In this document: positions 1-8,129 of the stretch, one piece after another | Layout: every line of letters begins with the position of its first letter | How positions within the stretch are numbered: the first letter of the stretch is position 1 | From: Clostridia bacterium | GTDB taxonomy: Bacteria > Bacillota > Clostridia > Peptostreptococcales > Anaerovoracaceae | DNA length: 38,615 bases | NCBI GenBank assembly: GCA_024693105.1 | Contig: JAILLO010000062.1 | Span: 1 to 38,615 of the forward strand | Reading direction: 5' to 3' | Notes under the pieces: model-generated | What the model saw: the letters and a program-made list of their open reading frames with translations, nothing else | What the model was told of the DNA's origin: nothing | Database searches by the model: none | Program-made: the position numbers and the translations under genes

Positions 1-10
1 GGTAGTAATT

Positions 11-763
11 ATGAACGAAGAATCAAAAGAAGTGAATAAGCCCAAAGCGGCCGCGGGACCGAAGCCACTTATTCAGGTCAAAAATGTCCGCAAGATTTAC
101 AGGATGGGTGAAGAGCGGGTTGTAGCGCTAAACAACGTTACACTTGATATTTACAGAGGAGAAATCGTCTGTTTTCTCGGAACCTCCGGATCGGGCAAAT
201 CTACGTTTCTGAATATGGTGGCAGGTCTTGAAAAGCCGACCGGCGGCGAAATATTTATAGGCGGGATTCCGATACACCGGCTCAGTGAAGAGCAGGTGAC
301 GATTTTCAGGCAGAAGAATATAGGCTTTATTTTTCAGGCATACCATCTGCTGCCGATGCTTACGGCGATTGAAAACGTTACGATACCGCTTATATTTCGT
401 GGGATTGAAAAGAAAAAGCGAATGGCCGAAGCGAAGAAGATGCTTGAAGCCGTCGGACTTAAGGGGTTTGAAAAAAGAAAGATTACCCAGATGAGCGGAG
501 GCCAGCAGCAGAGAGTCGGGATTGCAAGGGCACTTACGGGAAATCCGAAGATAATCTTTGCAGACGAGCCGACCGGAAATCTTGACAGCAATACGACAAA
601 AGAAATAATGGAGCTTATAGTCGGACGCGTCAGGGCAATGCATCAGACTCTGATACTTGTTACGCATGACAGGAGCATCGCGGATTATGCGGACAAGATA
701 GTTACGATTAAAGACGGAAAGATACAAAACGTCGAGCAGCGTAAGCCTGAAACGCTGCAGTAA
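11..763 (+). CDS. ABC transporter ATP-binding protein, MacB/LolD type
   Basis: ATPase subunit of a MacB/FtsX-type ABC system, expected on the inner face of the membrane where it drives the permease encoded at 3035. The 250-residue protein shows every canonical motif: Walker A GTSGSGKST near residue 56, Q-loop in FIFQAYHLLP, signature MSGGQQQRVGIARAL, Walker B IIFADEPTGNLDS and the H-loop ILVTHD. The MSGGQQQRV signature and the EPTGNLDS Walker B are typical of the lipoprotein-release/macrolide-export branch. A charged N-terminal extension of about 20 residues (Lys, Pro, Ala rich) precedes the domain. The ATG at 11 is the first in the window, and an earlier start outside the window is unlikely because no usable upstream coding is visible in the 10 bases available. 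It is followed by a membrane-anchored protein and the permease on the same strand, so the three form one operon. Substrate unknown. Confidence 0.93.
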   Translation: MNEESKEVNKPKAAAGPKPLIQVKNVRKIYRMGEERVVALNNVTLDIYRGEIVCFLGTSGSGKSTFLNMVAGLEKPTGGEIFIGGIPIHRLSEEQVTIFRQKNIGFIFQAYHLLPMLTAIENVTIPLIFRGIEKKKRMAEAKKMLEAVGLKGFEKRKITQMSGGQQQRVGIARALTGNPKIIFADEPTGNLDSNTTKEIMELIVGRVRAMHQTLILVTHDRSIADYADKIVTIKDGKIQNVEQRKPETLQ

Positions 764-774
764 GGTGGTACATG

Positions 775-791
775 GTCTATTGCAAATAGAC
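775..791 (+). other. Small hairpin in the gap between ATPase and adaptor genes
   Basis: A perfect 7-bp inverted repeat (GTCTATT, 3-base loop, AATAGAC) lies 12 bases after the ATPase stop. No T-tract follows, so it is more likely an RNA processing or stability element within the operon than a terminator. The rest of the 171-base gap shows no gene. Confidence 0.35.
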
Positions 792-934
792 GATGCAAAG
801 GGTTTTGGGCGGCGTATTCGCTATCCGGCCTGCGAATTTACAGGCGGTGACCTTGATGAATCCTGCAGGCACATTTCCATCGGGGCTGTGCCGGCAATAT
901 ATGACTTTAAAAGACAGAAAGAAGGAAAAAAACA

Positions 935-3031
935 ATGTGTGTCAGAAGAAAAAAGTGTGCGGCTGTAGTGGCGCTTGCAGTAATTGCGCTTCTTGTTACG
1001 GCAATTGTGCCGGCGGCGGAGGGACCTGCCGGGTATGAGGCTTATGCGGATGCAGGCCTGTTTTGCACGGATGAAGAAGTAAGTGCAAGCCAGGGCGAGT
1101 CTTCCGTTGTAATGTCCTTTACGTTTACAAACAACCTCGGTTCGGATTTCACCTTTTCAAATGCCGCGCTGACGTTTAACAGTATGGAAGGTCTTACAAT
1201 TACGGGGGGAAATTCCGGCAGCACCGTAACTGTTCCCGCAAACGGCGGAACTGCAGAGATTGTTTTTTACATAAAAATCGCTTCAAATGCGGATACGGGA
1301 ACCAGAAGAGGTGACCTTATCCTAAGCGGCGGCAGTCAGACTTATGAAAAAGCAAGCGGCATCAGGCTTGAAATTTCCGAGAACTGGTCGAGCGAAACAA
1401 GAAAAAACCAGAGCCTCTTTTCGGGCAATCTTTCGCATTCAATTTCGCCTGCGGGGGGATTTTCAAGCGGTGACGGAAATCAGATAACTTTTAATATTTA
1501 CAATAACGGAACAGGCACTTTGAAAAACGCAGTTATTGCGGTTACTCTGCCTGAGGGAATGTATATTTACAATGACAGCAGCAGCAAGAGCATAGGATAC
1601 ATTTCCACCGGAAAGACAAAGAGTGTTACCTTCCCGATAACTGTGGATGATGACCTCAAATCCGGTAATTACGCAGTCACGGCAAAAGTCACGGCACTTG
1701 GAGGAGATACCTCGGAGACTTCCTTTGAAAGGACTTTTTATGTGCCGGTTAACGGCGGCGGGGCAACTGTTTCTTCAAAGAATATAAGCATTACAAATAT
1801 TAATTATCCGAATGCAGTTGAGGCGGACGAGCCTTTTACATTTGGCTTCACCGTCAAAAATACGGGATCTTCGGCAGTAAAGGATGTCAAAATTTCCGCG
1901 GAAATGCCTGAGGGCATGATGAACAAGACAAGCAACGTATTTGTTGAAAATTCGATTGCTGCGGGCGGTTCTAAGACTTACAGCATGAAGCTTTTCTCGA
2001 ATAAGGGCGATACGGCATATCCGATTAAGATTTCGGTGGCCTCACTTGATGACAGCGAAAAGGAAGTTGCCCAGTATGTAAGCATATACGTGGAAGGCGG
2101 CTCGGGAGTCAAGACTCCGAAGCTGATGGTCGATCACTATGATTTCGGCGGCGACAGCGTGCAGGCGGGATCTTCGTGCGTTTTGCATATTGGTATTCAC
2201 AATACATCAAAGAAAAAAATATCGAATATTAAGGTTTCCCTGAAATCAGAGGGCAATGTCGTGCCTGTCGGGGGCAGCAACAGCTTTTTCGTCGATGAGC
2301 TTGCAGGAGGGGAGCATTTCTCGCGCTCGCTGATGTTTTCCGTCAAGCCGGCGGCAGAACCGGGGACTGAGGCTCTCACCGTTTCGATGACGTATGAAAA
2401 CGGCTCCGGAGAGGAGTTTTCCGCAGAGGATATTATTGCAATCCCGGTTACGCAGGCAAGCCGCCTTGTTGTTGATGACATCACGGCTCCGTCCGAATGC
2501 TATGTGGGCGAAATGGCCTCGGCCGAGGTAGAGTTTTACAATATGGGCAAGTCTACGCTCAGCAATGTCCGCGTGACTGCATCGGGAAATTTCGATTCGT
2601 ATGAGTCTACAAGCTATTTTGCGGGAAACATGGAAAGCGGCAGCAGTGACACTTACACACTGAATTTTGTCCCGCGCGAGGAAGGTCCTCTTGAGGGTGT
2701 AATTACTTTTACTTACGAGGATGCCGACTCCGTTGAGCAGATTTACGAGATGCCTTTTGTATTTGAGGTAATGGCGGCACCGGAGTGGGATGAGGAAGAG
2801 TTCCCCGAAGAAGAGGAAGGCGGCAAAATTCCGTGGAAAATTATTATTCCGTGCGCTGTAATTGCGCTTCTTGTCGCAGGCTTTGCCGTATGGAGAACAA
2901 TCAGAAGGAAGAAGATGCACAAGGCTCTTCAGATAGCGGACGAGGCATTTATGGACAGTCTCGATCTTGATTCGGGAAGCACGGCGGATGAGAACTCCGC
3001 AGAAAGCCAAAAAAACGGCGGGGAGAAGTAG
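935..3031 (+). CDS. Membrane-anchored protein with repeated NEW3/CARDB-like domains, ABC exporter partner
   Basis: 698 residues. An N-terminal hydrophobic signal segment (about residues 10-28, after a basic MCVRRKK start) leads to an extracytoplasmic region of about 600 residues made of four or five beta-rich repeats. Each repeat carries the pattern seen in NEW3/CARDB domains: a hydrophobic strand, then phrases such as NNGTGTLKNAVI, NTGSSAVKDVKI, NTSKKKISNIKV and NMGKSTLSNVRV. An acidic Glu-rich stretch is followed by one membrane helix at about 633-656, a basic stop-transfer RRKK and a Ser/Asp/Glu-rich cytoplasmic tail. The gene sits between an ABC ATPase and a MacB permease (4-base gap to the latter), the position normally held by a periplasmic adaptor in Gram-negatives. 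I infer it is the extracellular partner of the exporter. The start has an AAGG-type RBS 9 bases upstream. Confidence 0.8.
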   Translation: MCVRRKKCAAVVALAVIALLVTAIVPAAEGPAGYEAYADAGLFCTDEEVSASQGESSVVMSFTFTNNLGSDFTFSNAALTFNSMEGLTITGGNSGSTVTVPANGGTAEIVFYIKIASNADTGTRRGDLILSGGSQTYEKASGIRLEISENWSSETRKNQSLFSGNLSHSISPAGGFSSGDGNQITFNIYNNGTGTLKNAVIAVTLPEGMYIYNDSSSKSIGYISTGKTKSVTFPITVDDDLKSGNYAVTAKVTALGGDTSETSFERTFYVPVNGGGATVSSKNISITNINYPNAVEADEPFTFGFTVKNTGSSAVKDVKISAEMPEGMMNKTSNVFVENSIAAGGSKTYSMKLFSNKGDTAYPIKISVASLDDSEKEVAQYVSIYVEGGSGVKTPKLMVDHYDFGGDSVQAGSSCVLHIGIHNTSKKKISNIKVSLKSEGNVVPVGGSNSFFVDELAGGEHFSRSLMFSVKPAAEPGTEALTVSMTYENGSGEEFSAEDIIAIPVTQASRLVVDDITAPSECYVGEMASAEVEFYNMGKSTLSNVRVTASGNFDSYESTSYFAGNMESGSSDTYTLNFVPREEGPLEGVITFTYEDADSVEQIYEMPFVFEVMAAPEWDEEEFPEEEEGGKIPWKIIIPCAVIALLVAGFAVWRTIRRKKMHKALQIADEAFMDSLDLDSGSTADENSAESQKNGGEK

Positions 3032-3034
3032 TTT

Positions 3035-4354
3035 ATGAATTACAGAGATATCATAGAACTCTGTCTGAAAAACCTGCTGAGAAGGCGCACCAGGACGCTT
3101 CTTGCAATTACCGGCGTAGTTGTCGGGACCTGTGCAATAGTTGTAATGGTTTCGATAGGCGTAGGCCTCTCTCAAAGTTATCAGTCCCAGATTGAAAGCT
3201 ACGGCAATCTTCATATGGTTACTGTCAACAGCGCGGGAGGAGGCATGGGAAGAGAAGCAGATTCAAAAGGCGTTATTTCGGACAAGGCACTCGAGAAAAT
3301 CGCAGAGATTGACGGGGTTGATGCGGTTACGCCGGTTGTTACGCAGTCGGTTGCAGTCGGAATTGGCAAGAAGGTTGCGATTCTTGATATTGCCGGAGTC
3401 GATACGGAGGTCCTTGAAAAATTCAATGTTGAAATTGAAGAAGGACGTATGCTGAAGCCATATGACAAGATGTGCATCATTTTCGGAAATCAGACAAGGT
3501 CCTGGTTCATGACGCCGGGGAAGGATGACTGGAGCGATACGCCGATAGATGTAATCGATGACAAGATAATTCTCACGGGTGACACTTCTTACGGCGAGAA
3601 GAAAAAATCAGGCGATGACGACAAGAAAAAATATACCGAATTTGAAGCAAAGGGCATCGGTTATCTGACGACAAGAAACGATGACTGGGATTACATGGCG
3701 TATATGAATCTTCGCGATGTCGAAAAGATCCAGAAGGATATCAGGAAGACGAACAACGAGCCGAATATGAGCATGGGCAAGAAGACTTACGACCAGGCCT
3801 ACGTATATGTCGGCGATATCGAAAGGACTCAGGAGGTCAACGATTATCTGAAAAATGACATGGGCTTTGAGACATACAGCGCGACAGACTGGCTTGAGCA
3901 GGCAAAGGACACCTCGAACATGATTCAGATGATTCTGGGCGGCATCGGCGGCATTTCGCTGCTTGTAGCGGCGCTTGGCATCACAAACACGATGGTAATG
4001 TCGATATATGAGCGTACGAGGGAAATCGGCGTAATGAAGGTAATCGGCGCAAACCTCAAGGATATCAAAAGGATGTTTCTTCTTGAAGCAGGCATGATAG
4101 GCTTTGGGGGAGGCGCGGCAGGGCTTATTATAAGCTATATAATTTCCCTTTTGATGAATACGGTGCTTTCTGAGGCAATAGGTATGGCAATCGGGCAGAT
4201 TACCTATACCGATGCCACAACAATCTCGGTAATCCCGTGGTGGATGATTCCGGCGGCACTCGGATTTTCAACGCTTATCGGTGTTGCTGCGGGATATCAT
4301 CCGGCAAAGAGGGCGATGAACCTTTCGGCGCTTGAAAGTCTTAAGAATGAATAA
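3035..4354 (+). CDS. ABC transporter permease, MacB/FtsX family
   Basis: 439 residues with MacB topology: one membrane helix near the N-terminus (about 21-44), a large extracellular MacB core domain (about 45-290) and a C-terminal FtsX domain with three helices (near 297-322, 350-378 and 403-425). The conserved FtsX cytoplasmic motif is visible as SIYERTREIGVMKVIGA, and the end (AKRAMNLSALESLKNE) is characteristic. The core contains a Lys/Asp-rich low-complexity loop around residues 187-200. The start is only 3 bases after the stop of the preceding gene, with GGGGAG overlapping that stop, so translation is coupled. Together with the ATPase at 11 it should form a mechanotransmission-type exporter or lipoprotein/peptide transporter. 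Substrate not identifiable. Confidence 0.92.
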   Translation: MNYRDIIELCLKNLLRRRTRTLLAITGVVVGTCAIVVMVSIGVGLSQSYQSQIESYGNLHMVTVNSAGGGMGREADSKGVISDKALEKIAEIDGVDAVTPVVTQSVAVGIGKKVAILDIAGVDTEVLEKFNVEIEEGRMLKPYDKMCIIFGNQTRSWFMTPGKDDWSDTPIDVIDDKIILTGDTSYGEKKKSGDDDKKKYTEFEAKGIGYLTTRNDDWDYMAYMNLRDVEKIQKDIRKTNNEPNMSMGKKTYDQAYVYVGDIERTQEVNDYLKNDMGFETYSATDWLEQAKDTSNMIQMILGGIGGISLLVAALGITNTMVMSIYERTREIGVMKVIGANLKDIKRMFLLEAGMIGFGGGAAGLIISYIISLLMNTVLSEAIGMAIGQITYTDATTISVIPWWMIPAALGFSTLIGVAAGYHPAKRAMNLSALESLKNE

Positions 4355-4393
4355 TCCGAAGATACCGGGGAAATGCAAAAGTACTGATTCGCA

Positions 4394-4513
4394 TGCGTAT
4401 TATTTTTTAAAATGCTTTTGCTGCGTAACAATGCAAAAAACATTGATTTTGATACGTAATAATGCAAAAAAACATTGACTTTGATGCGTAATAAGGATAA
4501 ACTTATTACGCAT
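4394..4513 (+). repeat. Phased TGCGTAATAA repeats between the ABC operon and rplM
   Basis: Four direct copies of a TGCGTAATAA-like word start at 4394, 4422, 4453 and 4485 (spacings 28, 31 and 32), and an inverted copy closes the series at 4502-4513. Units two and three also share the following block with a CAATG/CATTG mini-hairpin around an A-tract. The spacing is close to three DNA helical turns, so the words fall on about the same face of the helix. A GCAAAAG/CTTTTGC inverted pair (4375-4381 and 4415-4421) lies just upstream. No terminator with a clear T-tract was seen for the ABC operon other than this region. Confidence 0.6.
4475..4503 (+). promoter_or_regulatory. Candidate rplM promoter overlapped by a perfect inverted repeat
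   Basis: TTGACT (4475-4480), a 17-base spacer and TAAACT (4498-4503) make a good sigma-A promoter directed towards rplM. A perfect 12-bp inverted repeat, ATGCGTAATAAG (4484-4495) and CTTATTACGCAT (4502-4513), covers the spacer and the -10 box. It could be an operator. In RNA it could also form a weak terminator for the upstream operon, since TTGTTTTT follows. Confidence 0.6.
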
Positions 4514-4514
4514 T

Positions 4515-4823
4515 GTTTTTAATGCGCGATTTTTTTATGCAAAAATTCAAAGGTACCTGCACGCAGGACCTAAAAGAATGGCTGCCTGAATCGCACGGGC
4601 ACAGGATGGGAATCCGTCCGGGACCCGGAACTAATTATTTAGTATATCGAACCAGATCCGGGCGATCAGCCTGCATTGTGAGACCGAGGCCCTTGGCGGA
4701 GACGCGGGCCAAAGAGAGAAAAACGCGATTACACCGGATCCCAGTAGACAAAACCGAAACAGATTTTCTCCGGCATTTGCGAACCGGGCAAAGGAAATCC
4801 CAGTAGGTGGAAAGGAAAGAAAA
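4515..4823 (+). other. Long structured 5' leader of rplM-rpsI
   Basis: About 300 bases without a credible gene lie between the promoter and rplM. GATCCGG (4655-4661) can pair with CCGGATC (4734-4740), enclosing a GGCCC (4688-4692) / GGGCC (4706-4710) hairpin, with an alternative TTGGC/GCCAA pairing (4693-4697 and 4708-4712). A near-palindrome TCCGGGACCCGGA precedes the domain. The phrase ATCCCAGTAG occurs twice, once after the closing stem (about 4739) and once just before the RBS. A ribosomal-protein autoregulatory leader is the obvious idea, but the fold does not match the L13 leader I know from Bacillus. I do not recognise a family. Confidence 0.4.
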
Positions 4824-5252
4824 ATGAAATCATTCATCGCAAAGCCTCATGAAGTTGAACGTAAGTGGTACGTTGTCGACGCTGAGGGAAAGACTCTGGG
4901 AAGACTTGCAAGTGAAGTTGCTTCCATCCTCAGAGGAAAGAAAAAGCCTATTTATACTCCACACGTTGACTGCGGCGATTATGTTATCGTTATCAACGCA
5001 GAAAAGGTAGAAGTTACAGGCAAGAAGAGAAAAGAAAAGATCTACAAGAGACATACCGGTTATCCGGGCGGACTCAGAGAAGTCACTTTCGAAAAACTGC
5101 AGGAAAGAAAGCCTGATGAAATCATCAGACATGCAGTTAAGGGAATGCTTCCTGACGGAAAACTTGGAAGACAGATGTTCAAGAAGTTAAAGGTTTATGC
5201 AGGTGCAGAACACGGTCATGCAGCTCAGAAGCCTGAGACATGGAATTTTTAA
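4824..5252 (+). CDS. rplM: 50S ribosomal protein L13
   Basis: 142 residues, the usual size of bacterial L13, a 23S rRNA-binding protein of the large subunit needed early in assembly. Diagnostic stretches are [22 protein letters not shown] near the N-terminus, the [14 protein letters not shown] segment, the KRHTGYPGG motif and [19 protein letters not shown] towards the end. A GGAAAGG RBS precedes the ATG. It is followed 19 bases later by rpsI, the invariant bacterial partner. Arginine codons are almost all AGA, as expected for a highly expressed gene here. In many Bacillota truA lies directly upstream; here an unrelated ABC operon does, so the cluster context differs. Confidence 0.98.
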   Translation: MKSFIAKPHEVERKWYVVDAEGKTLGRLASEVASILRGKKKPIYTPHVDCGDYVIVINAEKVEVTGKKRKEKIYKRHTGYPGGLREVTFEKLQERKPDEIIRHAVKGMLPDGKLGRQMFKKLKVYAGAEHGHAAQKPETWNF

Positions 5253-5271
5253 GGAAAGGGAGGAATAGACA

Positions 5272-5667
5272 ATGGCAAAAATGCAGTATCAAGGAACAGG
5301 CAGAAGAAAGTCTTCAGTTGCTAGAGTTAGATTAATCCCTGGAAAAGGTAACATCACTGTCAACAAGAAGCCTTTAGATGATTATTTCGGAATGGAAATT
5401 GTCAAGAGAGAAGTTAAGAGACCTTTTGAAATCGCAGGCTGCGAAGGAAAGTTCGACGTTATCGCAACTGTACACGGCGGCGGATTTACAGGTCAGGCAG
5501 GCGCACTCAGACATGGTATTTCAAGAGCACTGTGCGTAGCTGACAAGGAAGCTTTCAGAGCTCCTTTGAAGGCAGCAGGATTCCTTACAAGAGACTCACG
5601 TATGAAGGAAAGAAAGAAGTACGGACTCAAGAAAGCAAGAAGAGCAAGCCAGTTCTCCAAGAGATAA
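5272..5667 (+). CDS. rpsI: 30S ribosomal protein S9
   Basis: 131 residues, full length for S9, whose C-terminal tail reaches the P-site tRNA in the small subunit. Characteristic sequence includes [16 protein letters not shown] at the start, the [21 protein letters not shown] core and the basic tail ending [11 protein letters not shown], where the invariant final KR is present. GGGAGG precedes the ATG. Co-transcribed with rplM and ended by the terminator at 5693. Confidence 0.98.
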   Translation: MAKMQYQGTGRRKSSVARVRLIPGKGNITVNKKPLDDYFGMEIVKREVKRPFEIAGCEGKFDVIATVHGGGFTGQAGALRHGISRALCVADKEAFRAPLKAAGFLTRDSRMKERKKYGLKKARRASQFSKR

Positions 5668-5692
5668 TCGCATCGATTCAAAAAGAATTTAC

Positions 5693-5730
5693 AAACCCCA
5701 GGAACTCAGTGTTTCCGGGGTTTTTCTTTT
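5693..5730 (+). terminator. Intrinsic terminator of rplM-rpsI
   Basis: AAACCCC (5693-5699) pairs with GGGGTTT (5717-5723), extended by GGAA/TTCC past a one-base bulge, and a T-rich run follows to 5730. It starts 26 bases after the rpsI stop. Confidence 0.9.
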
Positions 5731-5744
5731 CACAAATGAAAAAT

Positions 5745-5839
5745 AAAATGCGTGAATAAGTTCTAAAAGTGCCTCACAAAATGTGTGAAGAAGTCCTAAA
5801 AGCGCCTCATAAAATGTGATACAATTTGTTGAAGTGCCT
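5745..5839 (+). repeat. 33-bp tandem repeat, nearly three copies
   Basis: Copies begin AAAATG at 5745, 5778 and 5811 (period 33) and contain the shared core CTAAAAG(T/C)GCCTCA in the first two. The third copy is diverged and ends in the promoter for the TetR-type gene, so the array may double as a regulatory region. Confidence 0.7.
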
Positions 5840-5858
5840 ATTTTTTTTGTGATATGAT
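5829..5858 (+). promoter_or_regulatory. Candidate promoter for the TetR-type gene
   Basis: TTGAAG (5829-5834), an 18-base spacer with a T8 run, then TATGAT (5853-5858). It lies 140 bases before the preferred start of the regulator. Confidence 0.55.
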
Positions 5859-5997
5859 ATGTACTTGTAAGTAAAGAAAATGTATTACAGACGAAAAATT
5901 GATGATTATTCACCATATATGGATGCAGACGATCAATTTCCGGATGGAATGTTCAGATTTGAGAAGAGAATGCAAACGCATTTTGCGGGAGGACGCC

Positions 5998-6435
5998 ATG
6001 AGCAGTTCAGATACAAAATTTAGAAATACGGCACTGAAAATGCAAGATGCCATGATTGATCTTTTGTTTGAAAAGCATTTTACGCAGATAACCATTATGG
6101 ATGTCTGCAGAAGAGCCGGAGTCAACAGATCTACATTTTATGCGCATTACCAGAACTTAAGCGAGCTTCAGAATGAGGCTCTGTCTGAGAAACTGATTGA
6201 TCTTTGGCGAAAGACGCGCCGGATATCGCATGACAGGTTTCATTTCAATGTTGCGTATCTGGAGGCTTTCCTTGAGTTTATAAAGGCAAACCGCAATCTG
6301 ATTTATATAATAAACAACAATGTTGAAAGCCCTGTGGGGGTAGATATATACAGGACTTTGAAAAGATATATGCGCGACGGGTTTTATGACATGGGTGTTA
6401 TTGATGAAAATGAGAAGGAAGCGTGTGAAAAATGA
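5998..6435 (+). CDS. TetR/AcrR-family transcriptional regulator, short form
   Basis: 145 residues from the ATG at 5998, chosen because GGGAGG sits 7 bases before it and the homologous part starts there; an in-frame start at 5899 has no comparable RBS. The N-terminal helix-turn-helix is clear: an amphipathic helix (NTALKMQDAMIDLLFEKH), then ITIMDVCRRAGVNRSTFYAHY, the TetR recognition-helix signature. The C-terminal ligand/dimer domain is about 40 residues shorter than usual and ends abruptly in NEKEACEK inside a long palindrome (6421-6454). This may be a truncation. A target cannot be named: the gene stands alone, and the next gene, trkH, is convergent. Confidence 0.85.
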   Translation: MSSSDTKFRNTALKMQDAMIDLLFEKHFTQITIMDVCRRAGVNRSTFYAHYQNLSELQNEALSEKLIDLWRKTRRISHDRFHFNVAYLEAFLEFIKANRNLIYIINNNVESPVGVDIYRTLKRYMRDGFYDMGVIDENEKEACEK

Positions 6436-6454
6436 AAATTCATTTTTCACACGC
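6421..6454 (+). repeat. 34-bp near-continuous palindrome over the regulator stop codon
   Basis: GCGTGTGAAAAATGAA (6421-6436) and TTCATTTTTCACACGC (6439-6454) are perfect 16-bp inverted repeats separated by two bases. The TGA stop lies inside the left arm. There is no T-tract afterwards (CACTTGAAGG), so it is an unusual terminator if it is one. It may be an operator or the scar of a rearrangement that shortened the gene. Confidence 0.75.
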
Positions 6455-6519
6455 CACTTGAAGGATTTGAATTTTGAATTGAAATTTGAATTGAAGTCCA
6501 GCTTTCGGCCCGGACCTCA

Positions 6520-6592
6520 GACGCGGACACAGACGCAGACTGCGGACTGCCGACTACCGACGCGGACACAGACGCAGACTGCGGACTGCCGA
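6520..6592 (+). repeat. 39-bp direct repeat of GCAGAC/GCGGAC type
   Basis: A 34-base block starting GACGCGGACACAGACGCAG occurs identically at 6520-6553 and 6559-6592. It belongs to the same sequence family (GCAGACGCAG, GCGGACTGCGGA) seen near 11748, 12029 and 19443. It fills the gap between the convergent regulator and trkH. AT-rich GAATTGAA repeats lie just before it at about 6465-6497. Confidence 0.8.
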
Positions 6593-6641
6593 ACGCCGAC
6601 TACCGGCACAAGTTTCCGAGCGCAAGCCCGGCCCAAATCAC

Positions 6642-8129
6642 CTATCTGAACTGCCCAAAAATAAAGCGGCCCGCCTGATTTACGCATGTCGAAAGTCCGA
6701 CAAACACCATTATTATCTCGAGACGCCCAAGAAACATTCCGAACATTTCAATGTACAGCGTCGCAGGATTTGTGTGCGGGCCTGTGAGTCCGTTGCTTAT
6801 GCCGACTGTACCAAGCGCCGAGGCGAATTCAAATGCAGCCGTCGAAAGCGAACAGTCGGATGTCAGAGTTATAAGAAGTATCCCGGCTGTCAGCGTAAGC
6901 ATGTAGACGATAACAAATCCGATGGTATTTTCCTTAATTCTCTTGCTGATATAAAGGTTGGTCTGGTGCTTCCTGTAAGTAAGCGATGTTACGCTGCGGT
7001 CGGGAGTCAGATGCTGCTTGAGATCATCGATTGTAATCCGCAGAAGCAGACACGCGCGAAGCAGCTTTATTCCGCCCGCCGTTGACCCTGCACTTCCCCC
7101 GATAATCATCAGAAGCGCAAGAAGTCCCAGACTGAATGCCGGCCATACCGCATATTTTTCCAGAGAATAACCGGTAGTCGTAAATGTCGTAATTACACCG
7201 AAAGTGCCGTTCATCAGGCAGTGACCGATGCTTCCTTTTCCCTCGGCATAAAGATTGCACGCCGCAAGAAGTGAGAAGCTTATAGTAAGGCCTGCCATGA
7301 ATTTCACTTCGCTTTCTCTCAGGACTGTTCCGATTTTGCCTCTTGCAGTCAGGAAAACTATGTAGAAGTTAGATGCCCCGACGAGCATAAGAACAATCGT
7401 GATAATGTTGATGGCACTGTTATTGTAGGCAGCCATACTGGTCGTATTCGTTGAAAAGCCTGCAGTTGAAAGTGCCGACATCGTGTGGCAGATTGCTTCA
7501 AACGGAGGCATTCCGGCGATACAGTAAGCCGCGATCCCAAGGACAAGCCCGCCAAGATAAAGCTTGGCTATGATTCTTGCCGTGCCGCGAAGCGAAGGCT
7601 TGAGCTGATCCGGATGTCCCTCGGCGTTGTAAAGACTCATTGTTTCGGGATTTCCCGAAATCGTCGTGATCATTATTACAAAGCCAAGGCCGCCGCAGTA
7701 CTGCATGAAGCTCCTGTGAAGAAGCAGAAGGTGAGGAAGCTTTGATACGTCAACAACCGTAAGGCCTGTTGTCGTCCAGCCGCTCACCGATTCAAACAGC
7801 GAAAGCGTAAAGCTCATGTCGCTTATCATTATGAAAGGCACAGAGCCTGCGAAAAATGCATAAAGCCAGACAAAAAGAACAGGAACGCTACCTTCTTTAA
7901 TAAGAGGCTGCCACCTGTTGCCTTTGAATTTGTGGTATGGTCTGAGAATGCATATAACGGAACCGATCAGAACCGAGATGCTTGCAGGCAGAAGAAATGC
8001 CGGTGCATATTTAATTTCGTTGTGGTAAAAGGGAAGTATCAAAAGTGGGCATGCCATAAGCATGCCTATCATTATAATTACGATACCGTAATACGTCCCT
8101 GCTTTTATTCTTTTGATTAGTGTTATCAT
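6642..8129 (-). CDS. trkH: Trk-type potassium transporter, membrane subunit (TrkH/KtrB superfamily)
   Basis: 495 residues, close to the usual 480-500 for TrkH. It forms the potassium-conducting pore in the cytoplasmic membrane. Four pore-loop filter motifs are visible in order: SGWTTTGLTV, LSTAGFSTNT, TTFTTTGYS and SALGTVGISNG, each followed by a helix, as expected for the four-fold pseudo-symmetric M1-P-M2 fold. The end, FGMFLGRLEIIMVFV, is also typical. The start overlaps the end of the upstream trkA-like gene by 4 bases (ATGA), so it is the last gene of a coupled trkA-trkA-trkH operon. It converges with the TetR-type gene. Confidence 0.93.
   Translation of the reverse strand: MITLIKRIKAGTYYGIVIIMIGMLMACPLLILPFYHNEIKYAPAFLLPASISVLIGSVICILRPYHKFKGNRWQPLIKEGSVPVLFVWLYAFFAGSVPFIMISDMSFTLSLFESVSGWTTTGLTVVDVSKLPHLLLLHRSFMQYCGGLGFVIMITTISGNPETMSLYNAEGHPDQLKPSLRGTARIIAKLYLGGLVLGIAAYCIAGMPPFEAICHTMSALSTAGFSTNTTSMAAYNNSAINIITIVLMLVGASNFYIVFLTARGKIGTVLRESEVKFMAGLTISFSLLAACNLYAEGKGSIGHCLMNGTFGVITTFTTTGYSLEKYAVWPAFSLGLLALLMIIGGSAGSTAGGIKLLRACLLLRITIDDLKQHLTPDRSVTSLTYRKHQTNLYISKRIKENTIGFVIVYMLTLTAGILLITLTSDCSLSTAAFEFASALGTVGISNGLTGPHTNPATLYIEMFGMFLGRLEIIMVFVGLSTCVNQAGRFIFGQFR

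Noticed and set aside
764..800. T-box-like GGTGGTACATGG after the ATPase stop
   Set aside because: There is no specifier domain, terminator or aminoacyl-tRNA-related gene; the match is too short.
2246..3214. 322-codon minus-strand frame opposite the NEW3-repeat gene
   Set aside because: Shadow of a real gene: the plus strand has signal peptide, repeats and membrane anchor, while the minus frame has no recognisable domain or RBS.
4515..4806. 97-codon frame upstream of rplM
   Set aside because: TTG start without RBS, composition not protein-like, and it overlaps the structured leader.
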